This document shows, piece after piece, positions 1 through 9,061 of a stretch of 64,000 bases of DNA. Position 1 is the first letter of the stretch. Each line of letters begins with the position of its first letter. A model generated the notes under the pieces. The model saw only the letters and a program-made list of their open reading frames with translations, made no database searches and was not told the origin of the DNA. A program made the position numbers and the translations under genes. The DNA is taken from NCBI GenBank assembly GCA_963739985.1, contig CAVUCE010000022.1:434001-498000 (forward strand). The letters are read 5' to 3'. The DNA is from CAVUCE01 sp963739985 (lineage in GTDB: Bacteria > Bacteroidota > Ignavibacteria > Ignavibacteriales > Ignavibacteriaceae).

Positions 1-397
1 CAGTTGAATGCTCTAATTTCTTCAGTGCTTCAAAGTGATTTTTAATCGATGCTTTATTATTATCAAATAAAATGCCAACCACGTTTACACCGCTTATAGT
101 CTTGCATAAGTAAACTTCAGAGATTGATTTAACTATCGGAATATTTGATGTATTCTGAATGCTTTTTAACCATAATCCGGTTTTTGTATTCATCACGGAA
201 GAGTCTAAAAATGAGTCCCAATATTGAGTTTTCCGCAATTCAGCGAGATTTAGATATACCAAATACTCATCTTTATTGGGCAATATATCCAGCATTTTCA
301 GTTGATTTTGGGGGATTGGAGAAGTCTCTTTTTGCTTAGCGCATCCCCCAAACAACAACGTTATTGTAGCTAAGATTAAGACAAATTTTCTCATCAT
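1..397 (-). CDS. Hypothetical lipoprotein, C-terminus cut by window edge
   Basis: The minus-strand frame is open from ATG at 397 to the left edge, giving 132 codons without a stop. The N-terminus MMRKFVLILA is followed by a hydrophobic stretch and the lipobox LFGGC (Cys19), so this is an exported lipoprotein. The mature part begins with a short Gln/Pro-rich linker, then about 100 residues of mixed alpha/beta character with no motif I recognise; it loosely recalls DUF3352-type periplasmic proteins. The ATG overlaps the stop of the upstream ABC permease by one base (TAATG), so the two are translationally coupled. It may be an accessory lipoprotein of that exporter (inference). A second ATG lies at 394. 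Confidence 0.75.
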   Translation of the reverse strand, partial: MMRKFVLILATITLLFGGCAKQKETSPIPQNQLKMLDILPNKDEYLVYLNLAELRKTQYWDSFLDSSVMNTKTGLWLKSIQNTSNIPIVKSISEVYLCKTISGVNVVGILFDNNKASIKNHFEALKKLEHST

Positions 398-1218
398 TAA
401 AAATCTTTTTTCATAAATAACGAAATAGTAATCCCTAAAATGGCTATCAAGAAAATAAACGAAGAGTATATTGGCTGATAATCTGCGACACCTTTGCCAA
501 CTGAAAGATTAAGAATTGTACTTCCCATTAATTCAGATGTTTTAGGCACTATGTAGTAAATTCCCAATAGTATAGATTTTACGGTTTGACTCTGAGTTAA
601 TAATTCTATGCGATCTCTTACAAATGCCATTATTGGACTAAAAATTAAGAAAATGAAGTAAGCGATCATCATTCCAAGTATGGAGCTTTTAGTTAGAACT
701 CCGAAAAGAACAATTAGCGCATACAGAACCGCAAAAGTGAACGTTATGATGATGATTGACCAAAGGAACGAAACATCCCAGTACGAAAATTTAAACGAAA
801 CAATAAGCCAAACGCCTAAAATAAGGAATGTAATATTAAGTAATACTACTAAAACTCCCCCTAAATATTTCCCCAGCATAATCTGAAATCTGGATATCGG
901 TTTTGATAATAAAAGATCGATATTTCCTTTCTCCAGCATATTGGGTATAAAACTGGAACATGAAAAAATTGCAAGCAATAAACCAAGAATTGATAACGGA
1001 GAAATTATTAAAACTTCAAGAGCTTTTGCAGCATCTCCCATATTAACAGTTTGCCCGGAATTGTTCAAAGATTGAATTAGAATGCTCGAACTGTTCATAC
1101 TAAATATCAAGATTAATCCCAACATCACTAAGGAAGAGATTGCGAGGAAAAAGATAAAGACTTTCCTAGCCAAAGCTTCTCTAACTGTAAACCAAGTCAT
1201 TAACCAAATATTTTTCAT
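397..1218 (-). CDS. ABC-2 type transporter permease
   Basis: A 273-residue integral membrane protein with about six hydrophobic segments, the first near residues 20-40, and a large loop after it. This is the usual architecture of ABC-2/NosY-like permeases. It pairs with the ATPase encoded immediately upstream: its ATG at 1218 overlaps the ATPase TGA (ATGA, 1215-1218). Substrate cannot be told from sequence; exporters of this type move lipids, peptides or copper-site maturation factors, or act in envelope maintenance. The downstream lipoprotein gene overlaps by one base, so a three-gene operon is likely. Confidence 0.85.
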   Translation of the reverse strand: MKNIWLMTWFTVREALARKVFIFFLAISSLVMLGLILIFSMNSSSILIQSLNNSGQTVNMGDAAKALEVLIISPLSILGLLLAIFSCSSFIPNMLEKGNIDLLLSKPISRFQIMLGKYLGGVLVVLLNITFLILGVWLIVSFKFSYWDVSFLWSIIIITFTFAVLYALIVLFGVLTKSSILGMMIAYFIFLIFSPIMAFVRDRIELLTQSQTVKSILLGIYYIVPKTSELMGSTILNLSVGKGVADYQPIYSSFIFLIAILGITISLFMKKDF

Positions 1219-2156
1219 CCAACATTCTCCTTCTCTGATTCTTGAATTAATGAAATGAACATATCTTCAAGAGTATTTTTTTGCTTGGTCATTTCGTTTA
1301 TTACCGCTCCTTTATTTCTTAGAATATCGAGCAATTTATTGAGAGCACTTTTATCGTCAATCTTTAGAATATAATCTCCGTTATGTAATGATTGATAACT
1401 AACTCCGACTAATTCTTCAGATGATAAATCTTCTAATTTAAAATTTTCAACACTTATTTTATATTCTTCTTGTTTTTCTGTTATTTCCTTAACAGTACCT
1501 TCTTTAATCAACTTGCCTTTATTTAAAATTCCTACTCTATCTGTGATTAATTCTACTTCAGAAAGCAGATGGCTGTTTAGAAATATTGTTTTCGATTTTT
1601 CCTTAAGATGCATTAAGACATCACGAATTTCTTTCCTTCCAATCGGATCAACTCCGTCAGTAGGTTCATCTAAAAATATTAACTGCGGATCATTTATCAT
1701 AGCCTGCGCTAAGCCTAACCTTTGCATCATACCTTTAGAATAATTTTTTATTTTAGTCTTTTTCCATTTCGACATATTGACTAAACTCAACATTTCATCT
1801 ATTCTGGATTTTAATAAAGTATTTTCCATTCCACTGAGTTTACCGAAAAAATGAAGCACTTCCCCGCCTGTTAAATATGAAGGATATTTATGATTCTCCG
1901 GTAAGTATCCAATTTGTGATTTAATTTGATAATCATTTATTTCATGTTCTAAGATTTTAGCTGAACCGGAAGTTGGAAAAGTAATTCCCAACAGAAGTTT
2001 TACCAGAGTAGTCTTGCCCGCACCGTTTGGTCCTAAAAGTCCATATATTGTTCCTTGGTCAACCTTTATGTTCAGATCTGTTAAGGCTCTAACTTCATTT
2101 TTCTTAAGGCCGGAAGAGTAGACTTTAGTAAGATTGAATGTTTCGATAGAATTCAT
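1215..2156 (-). CDS. ABC transporter ATP-binding protein
   Basis: A 313-residue ABC ATPase with Walker A GPNGAGKTT (about residues 42-50), the signature region YSKGMMQRLG, Walker B LIFLDEPTDGVDP and the switch histidine in NSHLLSEVE. The C-terminal ~90 residues after the nucleotide-binding domain form the accessory domain common to ATPases that partner ABC-2 permeases. It supplies ATP hydrolysis at the inner face of the cytoplasmic membrane for the permease encoded next (ATGA overlap). It is first in its operon and divergent from recQ, with a Bacteroidota-like -7 element 33 bp upstream. Confidence 0.92.
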   Translation of the reverse strand: MNSIETFNLTKVYSSGLKKNEVRALTDLNIKVDQGTIYGLLGPNGAGKTTLVKLLLGITFPTSGSAKILEHEINDYQIKSQIGYLPENHKYPSYLTGGEVLHFFGKLSGMENTLLKSRIDEMLSLVNMSKWKKTKIKNYSKGMMQRLGLAQAMINDPQLIFLDEPTDGVDPIGRKEIRDVLMHLKEKSKTIFLNSHLLSEVELITDRVGILNKGKLIKEGTVKEITEKQEEYKISVENFKLEDLSSEELVGVSYQSLHNGDYILKIDDKSALNKLLDILRNKGAVINEMTKQKNTLEDMFISLIQESEKENVG

Positions 2157-2188
2157 ATTTATCCAGATTTTTATATTGTTAATGTCTT

Positions 2189-2196
2189 CAAATATA
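2189..2196 (-). promoter_or_regulatory. Candidate -7 element (TATATTTG) for the ABC exporter operon
   Basis: On the minus strand the octamer TATATTTG matches the Bacteroidota sigma-ABfr -7 consensus TAnnTTTG exactly and lies 33 bp upstream of the ATPase start. A clear TTG about 20 bp further upstream is not visible, so the match rests on the -7 element alone. Confidence 0.4.
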
Positions 2197-2338
2197 ACAA
2201 AAAATGATTTCTAAATACGGGTAAAATGATAGTTGGTAAAATCCCTATTCGAACTATAAGTATTTTTATATTACATTTTTAACAATCTATCTCACAAAAG
2301 TCAAACTTTAGTTTGTTAAATATTTTTTATCTTTATAA

Positions 2339-4957
2339 ATGACAAAAAATGATTCTATGAACGCAATAAAAGCTCTAAAAGAATACTTTGGTTATAGCAA
2401 ATTCAGAGTAAATCAAGAAGAAATAATAAATGCAATTCTTGATAAAAATAATGTTTTAGCGGTTCTCCCAACAGGTGCCGGTAAATCAATATGTTACCAA
2501 ATTCCATCTCTGATTTCTCCTAATTTCTCAATTGTAATTTCTCCACTAATCGCCTTAATGAAAGACCAAGTTGACTCGCTGAATAAAAACGGAGAAATTG
2601 CTGCCTTTATAAACAGTACAATGAGTTTCCACGAAGTTGAAGAAGTACTTCATAAAATTTCTTTCGGACAAATAAAATTACTTTATGTTGCTCCAGAAAG
2701 ATTAGAGAATATTGCGTTTGCCGAACGAATTAAAAATTTAAGTCCATACTACTTATTTGTTGATGAAGCACATTGTATAAGCGAATGGGGACATAATTTT
2801 AGACCAAGTTATAGGAAAATAAAAGAGTTTGTTGATTTCGTCGGCATAAATAGAATTTCCGGATTCACAGCTACTGCTACAACCGAGGTAGTTCACGACA
2901 TTACCAAACAATTAGGTTTTAAAGATCATAAGTTATTTGTTCGTGGATTTGAAAGAGATAATCTATATCTAAATGTTTTTGTTACTAAAAACAAAAAAGA
3001 CAAGTGTTACGAATTAATCAAGCAATTTAAAACACCGGCAATAATTTATACTGCATCAAGAAAAAACGCAGAAGATATTAGTGATCATTTAAATTTTAAA
3101 GGCGTAAATACAGCTTACTATCATGCCGGATTAGGATCGATTGAACGGAAAAAGATACAAGAAGATTTTCTGAATGATAAACTTCCGGTTATTGCCGCCA
3201 CCAATGCGTTTGGAATGGGAATAGACAAAAAAGATATTCGCCTTATTATTCATTACAATACTCCGGGTTCTATTGAGAATTATTATCAGGAAATCGGGCG
3301 TGCAGGAAGAGATGGAAATCGCGCCGATGTTTTCTTACTTCATGATGATTACGATATAAATATCCAGAATTTTTTCTTATCAAACTCTCATCCCGATAAA
3401 GAATTGATTCAGAATATATATTCTGCTATTTGCGATTATGGTAAGATTGCTGTCGGAAACATTTCGGATAAAGAGATTCCCTTAAACTATGATTACATTT
3501 CCTCATATCTTAAAAAACGGTTGAATAAAGGTTTGATATTCTCGGCAATCAGATTTCTGGAAAATGCGGGCTACTTAAAATTGCTTTCCGAATACAATAA
3601 TAAGCCAACTTTACAATTTGTATCAGATTCGAACAAGTTAAAGAACTTTATAAAGAAAACTTCCAATTTAATTTTAAGAGAAGCGGTTTTGATGTTATTA
3701 AGAGAATATGGAAGCAATCTTTTTAATGAGAAAATAAAAATTCCGATGTCTGAAATGATTAGGCGACTGGATGTAACCAATAAAGAACTTGAGGACGCTT
3801 TCACAACCCTTGATAATTTGGGGTTTGCAATCTATTCAACTCCAATTGGAAAAGATAATGTTAAACTGATAACGCCGCGTGTTAAATCTTCTTCATTAAA
3901 ATTAGACTATAAGCTGATAAATGAGAGTTATATTAGAATGCGGAAAAAAATTGACTCTATGGTTGATTATGTTTTTACAAATGAATGCCGGTTTAAATTT
4001 ATATTAGATTATTTTGGTGAAGACGTTGAAGAATATAGTTGCGGCAAATGCGACATTTGTGTTGATCCTTCTATCCTTACAGATACTTCTTCCGAATATG
4101 TTAAAGAACTAGTTCTTAGAACAATCAGAGAAAGCAATAAACATTTGCACGAAGCTTCCCTTCTAATAATTTTAAAAGGCAACAGTAAAACCGGGAATTA
4201 TTCTAATTATAATACTTACGGAAGTTGTGCAAATTATGATAAAAATGATCTAAAAAATATTATTCAACAATTAATTTCCGAAGGGTTGATTCTAAGAAAA
4301 GAAGATAGCAAAAAAAATCTTACGCTCAGTGAAGAAGGGATTAATTTTGTAGCAGATATTACGGAAGAAGTTTTAGAAAAACCTCCGGAGAAAAATTACG
4401 AGGATAATCTTTTTTTATTTAATTCGCTTAGAGAATTACGAACTAAGGTTTCAAAAAGATTCTTACAAACCGGCTATTTAATTTGTCCGGATGAAGTTTT
4501 AAAAGAAATAGCACTGGCTAAACCAAAAACAAAAGAGGGTTTATTATCTGTAAAAGGTTTTAACAATAGAATGTTCAGTAAATTTGGGACAGAAATCCTG
4601 GAAGTTGTAAATGAATATTTCGATTCTAGCAACACAGTTGAACCTTCCCTCTCCGAGATACGTGCGATACCTTCGAATATAATTGAGACATATAATTTGT
4701 TAAAAAAAGGCTATTCCCTCTCAGATATAGCTTCATTAAGACAGTTATCCGAAGCTGTAATTTCAATGCAAATTGAAACTATTTTGGAATATCAAAGAGA
4801 TATTAAAGTTGAACATTTATTTGAAGAGGGTTTTTATAAATTAATCAGTGAAAAAATAGCCGAAGGTAAAACTGAAATGAAGGAATTGAAAGCTGATCTA
4901 CCGGAAGCAATAACTTATCCGCTGATCCGAATAGCGCTTGCAAAACACAGGACCTAA
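2339..4957 (+). CDS. recQ: RecQ-family ATP-dependent DNA helicase
   Basis: 872 residues. The helicase core carries motif I PTGAGKSICYQIP, the DEAH box VDEAHCISEWGHNFRPSYR (with the aromatic-rich loop typical of RecQ), motif III FTATAT, and motifs V/VI including TNAFGMGIDKKD and QEIGRAGRDG. The RecQ zinc-binding cysteines follow (CRFKF...CGKCDIC), then a winged-helix (RQC) region, an HRDC-like domain around residues 690-770, and a C-terminal helix-turn-helix extension. E. coli RecQ is about 610 residues; the long C-terminal extension is common in Bacteroidota. Role: 3'-5' unwinding in recombination and replication-fork repair. Single gene, convergent with the DUF4296 gene 7 bp downstream. No Shine-Dalgarno is visible; the start was chosen because it gives the full core. 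Confidence 0.95.
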   Translation: MTKNDSMNAIKALKEYFGYSKFRVNQEEIINAILDKNNVLAVLPTGAGKSICYQIPSLISPNFSIVISPLIALMKDQVDSLNKNGEIAAFINSTMSFHEVEEVLHKISFGQIKLLYVAPERLENIAFAERIKNLSPYYLFVDEAHCISEWGHNFRPSYRKIKEFVDFVGINRISGFTATATTEVVHDITKQLGFKDHKLFVRGFERDNLYLNVFVTKNKKDKCYELIKQFKTPAIIYTASRKNAEDISDHLNFKGVNTAYYHAGLGSIERKKIQEDFLNDKLPVIAATNAFGMGIDKKDIRLIIHYNTPGSIENYYQEIGRAGRDGNRADVFLLHDDYDINIQNFFLSNSHPDKELIQNIYSAICDYGKIAVGNISDKEIPLNYDYISSYLKKRLNKGLIFSAIRFLENAGYLKLLSEYNNKPTLQFVSDSNKLKNFIKKTSNLILREAVLMLLREYGSNLFNEKIKIPMSEMIRRLDVTNKELEDAFTTLDNLGFAIYSTPIGKDNVKLITPRVKSSSLKLDYKLINESYIRMRKKIDSMVDYVFTNECRFKFILDYFGEDVEEYSCGKCDICVDPSILTDTSSEYVKELVLRTIRESNKHLHEASLLIILKGNSKTGNYSNYNTYGSCANYDKNDLKNIIQQLISEGLILRKEDSKKNLTLSEEGINFVADITEEVLEKPPEKNYEDNLFLFNSLRELRTKVSKRFLQTGYLICPDEVLKEIALAKPKTKEGLLSVKGFNNRMFSKFGTEILEVVNEYFDSSNTVEPSLSEIRAIPSNIIETYNLLKKGYSLSDIASLRQLSEAVISMQIETILEYQRDIKVEHLFEEGFYKLISEKIAEGKTEMKELKADLPEAITYPLIRIALAKHRT

Positions 4958-4964
4958 TAATCTC

Positions 4965-5334
4965 TTATTTTTTTAATGTATCCTTTTGAGCCTTCTTTTC
5001 ATCAGCCAATTTACGAGCGTTTTCAGTTTTCAAATCTTCAATGTGTTTAATTGCTTTATCAAAAAAGTCCTTCCATCTGTCCTTTTTTCTGATTGTAGAA
5101 ATCCAAAGTTTCTGAATATTCTTTGCCGGTGACATTATATTTTGACAAAACTTTGGATTTAATCAGTTCTAATTTTTTACCGTTCACATCAGAGGTGTCT
5201 TGCTGAATTAAAATATCAGTATAAATATTTACGAATTTATCTTCATCTATCGGTGGTTTATCAGTGCATCCATTAATGCATAAAATAAAAACAGCTGCAA
5301 TTTGAAGTAAAATTAATTTGAAATATTTATTCAA
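4965..5334 (-). pseudogene. DUF4296-type lipoprotein, frame broken at an A6 run
   Basis: From ATG at 5334 the frame encodes a lipoprotein (N-terminus MNKYFKLILLQ, lipobox INGC) and a helical domain typical of DUF4296, but stops early at 5059. Dropping one base from the A6 run (minus strand, forward T6 near 5083-5088) joins FYNQKK to a second frame that reads DRWKDFFDKAIKHIEDLK and ends at 4965. That is the expected conserved tail of the family and gives 122 residues in total. The break is therefore a one-base insertion in a homopolymer: a sequencing error, a real mutation, or corrected by slippage. The gene is 14 bp downstream of the rhomboid gene and probably co-transcribed with it. Function unknown. 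Confidence 0.7.
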
Positions 5335-5348
5335 AGATCAATTCCTAT

Positions 5349-6305
5349 TTATTTCATTTTCTTACTTGCTTCAAACAGAATTTTCTTTTCTCTAGGTGTT
5401 AAATTTTGATAGCCGGAACGGCTGATTTTGTCTAGAATTTCATCAATTTCTGCTTGACTATAATCTGATTGTTCGGATTGTGGATGATCATCTTTAATCT
5501 CATAAAACTTAGCATCTTCAACATTCTTTTCTTTTTTCTTAAAGATATTGGAAACATTTTGAAAAGGATTATTATTGCTCGAATTGCCGGAAGAATAGTA
5601 ACTACCTCTTTTGCGAAATACTCTTTTAATATCCACATCAATGCTTGAATCCAACAGAAAATAAACAAAACCGGCTACAGCACCACCAAGATGTGCTAAG
5701 TGTGCAATATTTCCGCTTGCGCTTCCAACATAAAAATATTCGAAAATTACAAGACCGGTGATTAAGTATTTAGCCTTAACAGGAATAAGGAAATATAAGA
5801 AGATGAGACGATTCGGGAATAATAAAGCAAAGGCAACCATTACTCCGTATATTGCCCCAGATGCGCCTATAGTAGGTCCAACACTGCCGCCTAACAAGGG
5901 AGTTATAAATAATTGTGATAGTCCCGCTGCAACACCGCATATAAGATAAAAGTATAAAAACTTCTTAGAGCCAAGAATATGTTCAACTTCAACTCCAAAC
6001 ATCCACAAAACAAACAAGTTGAAGAAGATGTGCATTAATCCACCATGCATGAATTGATATGTTATTAATTGCCACGGATAAAAACTCCAATGCGTAAAAG
6101 GACCAACATCAATTCCGCCAATTGGAATGAGAGCAAAATACCTGGTAAGAATGTCAGAAAAAGTCATGCCGTTTCCGACCATTACCTGGCCGCCCAGAGT
6201 TTGAATAAGAAACACAACGACATTTATAATTAAAAGGTTTTTAATTACTGGCGGAAAAAAGCTGAAACCACCAAATCCGCTAGGCTTATAATAATTACGG
6301 TCCAC
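5349..6305 (-). CDS. Rhomboid-family intramembrane serine protease
   Basis: 318 residues. The membrane core has the conserved loop HGGLMHIFFNL (residues 87-97, His/Asn oxyanion side chains), catalytic GASG with Ser149, and catalytic His205 in AHLAHLGGA, with about six transmembrane helices. It cleaves membrane-embedded substrates within the bilayer. The cytoplasmic C-terminus (about residues 225-318) is a charged, Ser/Asn-rich tail ending in a helical segment, a form common in Bacteroidota rhomboids. Substrate unknown. It lies between pgk (separate, after a terminator) and the broken DUF4296 gene, which follows after 14 bp. Confidence 0.92.
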   Translation of the reverse strand: MDRNYYKPSGFGGFSFFPPVIKNLLIINVVVFLIQTLGGQVMVGNGMTFSDILTRYFALIPIGGIDVGPFTHWSFYPWQLITYQFMHGGLMHIFFNLFVLWMFGVEVEHILGSKKFLYFYLICGVAAGLSQLFITPLLGGSVGPTIGASGAIYGVMVAFALLFPNRLIFLYFLIPVKAKYLITGLVIFEYFYVGSASGNIAHLAHLGGAVAGFVYFLLDSSIDVDIKRVFRKRGSYYSSGNSSNNNPFQNVSNIFKKKEKNVEDAKFYEIKDDHPQSEQSDYSQAEIDEILDKISRSGYQNLTPREKKILFEASKKMK

Positions 6306-6361
6306 TAAAACGTCCTTCTGAATAAATTCTAAATTCTACACATCTAATATAAAAACAAAAA

Positions 6362-6402
6362 ATTGCCCGCAATGCGAATAAATCACCTGCATATCGGGCA
6401 AT
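6362..6402 (-). terminator. Rho-independent terminator after pgk
   Basis: The arms ATTGCCCG (6362-6369) and CGGGCAAT (6395-6402) pair as an 8-bp GC-rich stem with a long loop. On the minus strand the stem is followed by a T-rich run (TTTTTTGTTTTTATATT), placing it 12 bp beyond the pgk stop. Confidence 0.7.
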
Positions 6403-6414
6403 CAAAAATAATAC

Positions 6415-7611
6415 TTATGCTTCAGATAGCGCAGCAACACCCGGAAGAATTTTACCTTCCAGAAATTCTAATGAAGCTCCGCCGCCGGTAGATACATGTG
6501 ACACTTGATCATCTAACCCAGCCTTGCTAATTGCAGAAGCAGAATCACCTCCGCCAATAATAGTGATTGCTCCATTATTTGTTGCTTCTACCAAGGCTTT
6601 GGAAATAGCGTTTGTACCTTTAGCAAAATTGTCCATTTCAAAAACTCCCATTGGCCCGTTCCAAATAATAGTTTTTGCTTTTAACAATTCCTCAGTAAAT
6701 AATTTAACTGTTTTAGGTCCGATATCCAATCCCATTTTATTAGCAGGAATGTTATCTATACTTACAGCTTCAGAAGGAGAATTGTTATCAAATTCTTCAG
6801 CGACAACAACATCAACAGGAAGCATAAACTTAACATTTGAGTTTGATACTTTTTCCAAAAGCTCTTTAGCTAATCCTATTTTTTCTTCTTCCAACAAAGA
6901 TTTACCAATTTCTTTTCCTTGTGATTTGAAAAATGTATATCCCATACCGCCGCCGATAATCATTGTGTCGACTTTATCGAGTAAGTTTTGAATAACATCA
7001 ATCTTACCGGAAATTTTTGCGCCGCCAAGAATAGCACAGTAAGGTCTTTTAGGATCAGATATTGCATTTCCTAAATAATCTAATTCTTTCTGCATTAAAT
7101 AACCGGCAGCACATTTATCAATATATTTGGTTACACCTTCCGTTGAAGCATGAGCTCTGTGTGCGCTTCCGAAAGCATCATTAACATAAACCTCACCAAA
7201 TTCTGCTAATTGTTTTGCAAACTCGGGATTGTTTTTTTCTTCTTCTTCATGAAATCTTAAATTTTCTAATAAAAGTACATCACCATCATGCAGATCGTTT
7301 ACTAATTTTTGAACCTCTTCACCAATACAATCAGAAGCTAGTTTTACATCTTTCTCGAGTAATTCCGATAATTTTACTGCAACCGGCTTTAAACTGTATT
7401 TTGGAGTTACTTTACCTTTAGGCCTTCCAAGATGACTCATTAAAATTGCCTTTCCGCCATCAGCAATAATTTTTTTAATCGTAGGTAAAGAGGATTCGAT
7501 TCTTCTAGAGTCTGTAATGTTTTGAGTATCATCAAGAGGGACATTAAAGTCAACTCTAACGAGCACCTTCTTCCCTTTTAAATCCAATTGATCAATAGAT
7601 AATTTTTTCAT
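6415..7611 (-). CDS. pgk: Phosphoglycerate kinase
   Basis: 398 residues, the standard bacterial length. Visible signatures are RVDFNVPL near the N-terminus, the substrate-binding SHLGRPKG, LLENLRFHEEEEKN, GGAKISGKI, the hinge-region GPMGVFEM and the nucleotide-binding IIGGGDSASA. It transfers phosphate between 1,3-bisphosphoglycerate and ADP in glycolysis, in the cytoplasm. It lies directly downstream of gap on the same strand, but a strong hairpin between them suggests gap transcripts mostly end before pgk. A purine-rich AAGGAAT about 8 bp upstream of ATG can serve as ribosome binding site. Confidence 0.97.
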   Translation of the reverse strand: MKKLSIDQLDLKGKKVLVRVDFNVPLDDTQNITDSRRIESSLPTIKKIIADGGKAILMSHLGRPKGKVTPKYSLKPVAVKLSELLEKDVKLASDCIGEEVQKLVNDLHDGDVLLLENLRFHEEEEKNNPEFAKQLAEFGEVYVNDAFGSAHRAHASTEGVTKYIDKCAAGYLMQKELDYLGNAISDPKRPYCAILGGAKISGKIDVIQNLLDKVDTMIIGGGMGYTFFKSQGKEIGKSLLEEEKIGLAKELLEKVSNSNVKFMLPVDVVVAEEFDNNSPSEAVSIDNIPANKMGLDIGPKTVKLFTEELLKAKTIIWNGPMGVFEMDNFAKGTNAISKALVEATNNGAITIIGGGDSASAISKAGLDDQVSHVSTGGGASLEFLEGKILPGVAALSEA

Positions 7612-7704
7612 TTTATTATTCCTTACTTCCGTAAAAACAGTATATATTTTTCACAGAATAAATTTTTACTTCTTTTATACGAACTATAGATTGGGCTAAT
7701 AAAA

Positions 7705-7734
7705 AGAAAGACGAAGCTTTCACTTCGTCTTTCT
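7705..7734 (-). terminator. Strong Rho-independent terminator after gap
   Basis: A perfect 12-bp stem (AGAAAGACGAAG at 7705-7716 with CTTCGTCTTTCT at 7723-7734) with a 6-base loop lies 15 bp past the gap stop. On the minus strand it is followed by TTTTTATTA. It separates gap from pgk. Confidence 0.85.
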
Positions 7735-7749
7735 AAAAGAGTGAGAAGA

Positions 7750-8808
7750 TTATTTTGAAATCTTAACGAGTAAATCAACTACTCTGTTTGAATATCCCCA
7801 TTCGTTATCATACCAAGAAACAATTTTAAAGAAACGTTTTTCATCTTTAAAGTTGTTCTGTAAAGTTGCTAATGAATCATAAATGGAAGAACGATTATCA
7901 TGAACAAAATCAGAAGAAACTACTTCTTCATCGCAATAACCTAAAATTCCCTTTAGATAAGTTTCAGAAGCCTTCTTCAATAAAGAATCAATTTCCGCAA
8001 TTGATGTATCTTTTTCTGCGCGGAAAGTAAGATCTACAACGGAAACATCGGCAGTTGGAACTCTGAATGACATTCCGGTTAATTTACCTTTAACAACAGG
8101 TAAAACTTCTCCGACTGCTTTAGCAGCGCCTGTAGTTGAAGGAATAATATTTATTGCTGCTGCTCTTCCGCCTCTCCAATCTTTTTTGGAAGGACCGTCA
8201 ACTGTTTTTTGGGTTGCTGTGTAAGAGTGAATTGTAGTCATCAAACCGGTTTCGATTCCAATACCTTCTTTAAGAAGAACATGGACAACCGGGGCTAAAC
8301 AATTGGTTGTACAAGATGCATTTGAAATTATATCATGTTTTGCTGGATCGTATTCCGAATCATTTACACCTAACACTAAAGTTTTTACATCACCTTTGCC
8401 TGGAGCAGAAATAATTACTTTTTTAGCACCTGCTTCTAAGTGGCCTTTAGCTTTATCAGAATGTGTGAATAAACCGGTTGATTCAATTACATACTCAACT
8501 CCTAATTCTTTCCAGGGTAATTGAGATGGTTCTTTTGTAGCAGCAACACATTTAATTTTATTTCCGTTGACAACTAAAACATCATCATGATCTAAACTAG
8601 GATCGCTTTTTTCGGTAGATAGTTCTGCGTCTAATTTTCCGTGGACTGAATCATATTTTAATTGGTAAGCGAAATATTTTGCGTCTGTACTAACATCAAC
8701 TACAGCAACTACATCAACATCTTTACCTAAAATTCCTTTTCCAACCATAGCATTGAAAACGAGTCTTCCAATCCTACCAAATCCATTTATACCTACTTTT
8801 ACTGCCAT
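7750..8808 (-). CDS. gap: Glyceraldehyde-3-phosphate dehydrogenase, type I
   Basis: 352 residues with the NAD-binding GFGRIGR at the N-terminus, the catalytic SNASCTTNCLAP (active-site Cys), THSYTATQK with the catalytic His region, and the C-terminal WYDNEWGYSNRV. It oxidises glyceraldehyde-3-phosphate to 1,3-bisphosphoglycerate. It is slightly longer than the usual 335 residues because of insertions in the N-terminal half. A good ribosome binding site (AAAGGAG) sits 6 bp before the ATG. The TTTG and TTAATTTG boxes around 40-75 bp upstream could be a promoter but match the consensus only partly. Confidence 0.97.
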   Translation of the reverse strand: MAVKVGINGFGRIGRLVFNAMVGKGILGKDVDVVAVVDVSTDAKYFAYQLKYDSVHGKLDAELSTEKSDPSLDHDDVLVVNGNKIKCVAATKEPSQLPWKELGVEYVIESTGLFTHSDKAKGHLEAGAKKVIISAPGKGDVKTLVLGVNDSEYDPAKHDIISNASCTTNCLAPVVHVLLKEGIGIETGLMTTIHSYTATQKTVDGPSKKDWRGGRAAAINIIPSTTGAAKAVGEVLPVVKGKLTGMSFRVPTADVSVVDLTFRAEKDTSIAEIDSLLKKASETYLKGILGYCDEEVVSSDFVHDNRSSIYDSLATLQNNFKDEKRFFKIVSWYDNEWGYSNRVVDLLVKISK

Positions 8809-9015
8809 ACCTAACTCCTTTATAAGATTTTATTGTTTTTAAGTCAAATTAATAATGAATATGTAAAATTACTCAAAGCACGCTTGAATATCAATTCATT
8901 TCAGTGTGGTTGGTTATGAATATTGAGTTTCCAGAGTGTAATTTGATGGTTAGCAATTATTGATTAGTAAAGGAATAAGCGTTATTTAGAAATAAATCCG
9001 ATTTAAAAATAAAAC

Positions 9016-9042
9016 GCCTCCGATTGTAGAATAACCGGAGGC
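9016..9042 (-). terminator. Rho-independent terminator after the 1096-residue secreted protein
   Basis: The arms GCCTCCG (9016-9022) and CGGAGGC (9036-9042) form a 7-bp GC-rich stem. On the minus strand it is followed by GTTTTATTTTTAAAT, 20 bp beyond the stop at 9062. The rest of the 8809-9061 interval holds the gap leader and no gene. Confidence 0.75.
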
Positions 9043-9061
9043 AATTGTATTGAAGATATTT

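Noticed and set aside
5059..5334. Programmed +1 frameshift in the DUF4296 gene
   Set aside because: A one-base expansion of the A6 run explains it more simply, and there is no stimulatory element such as an upstream Shine-Dalgarno; kept only as a minor alternative.
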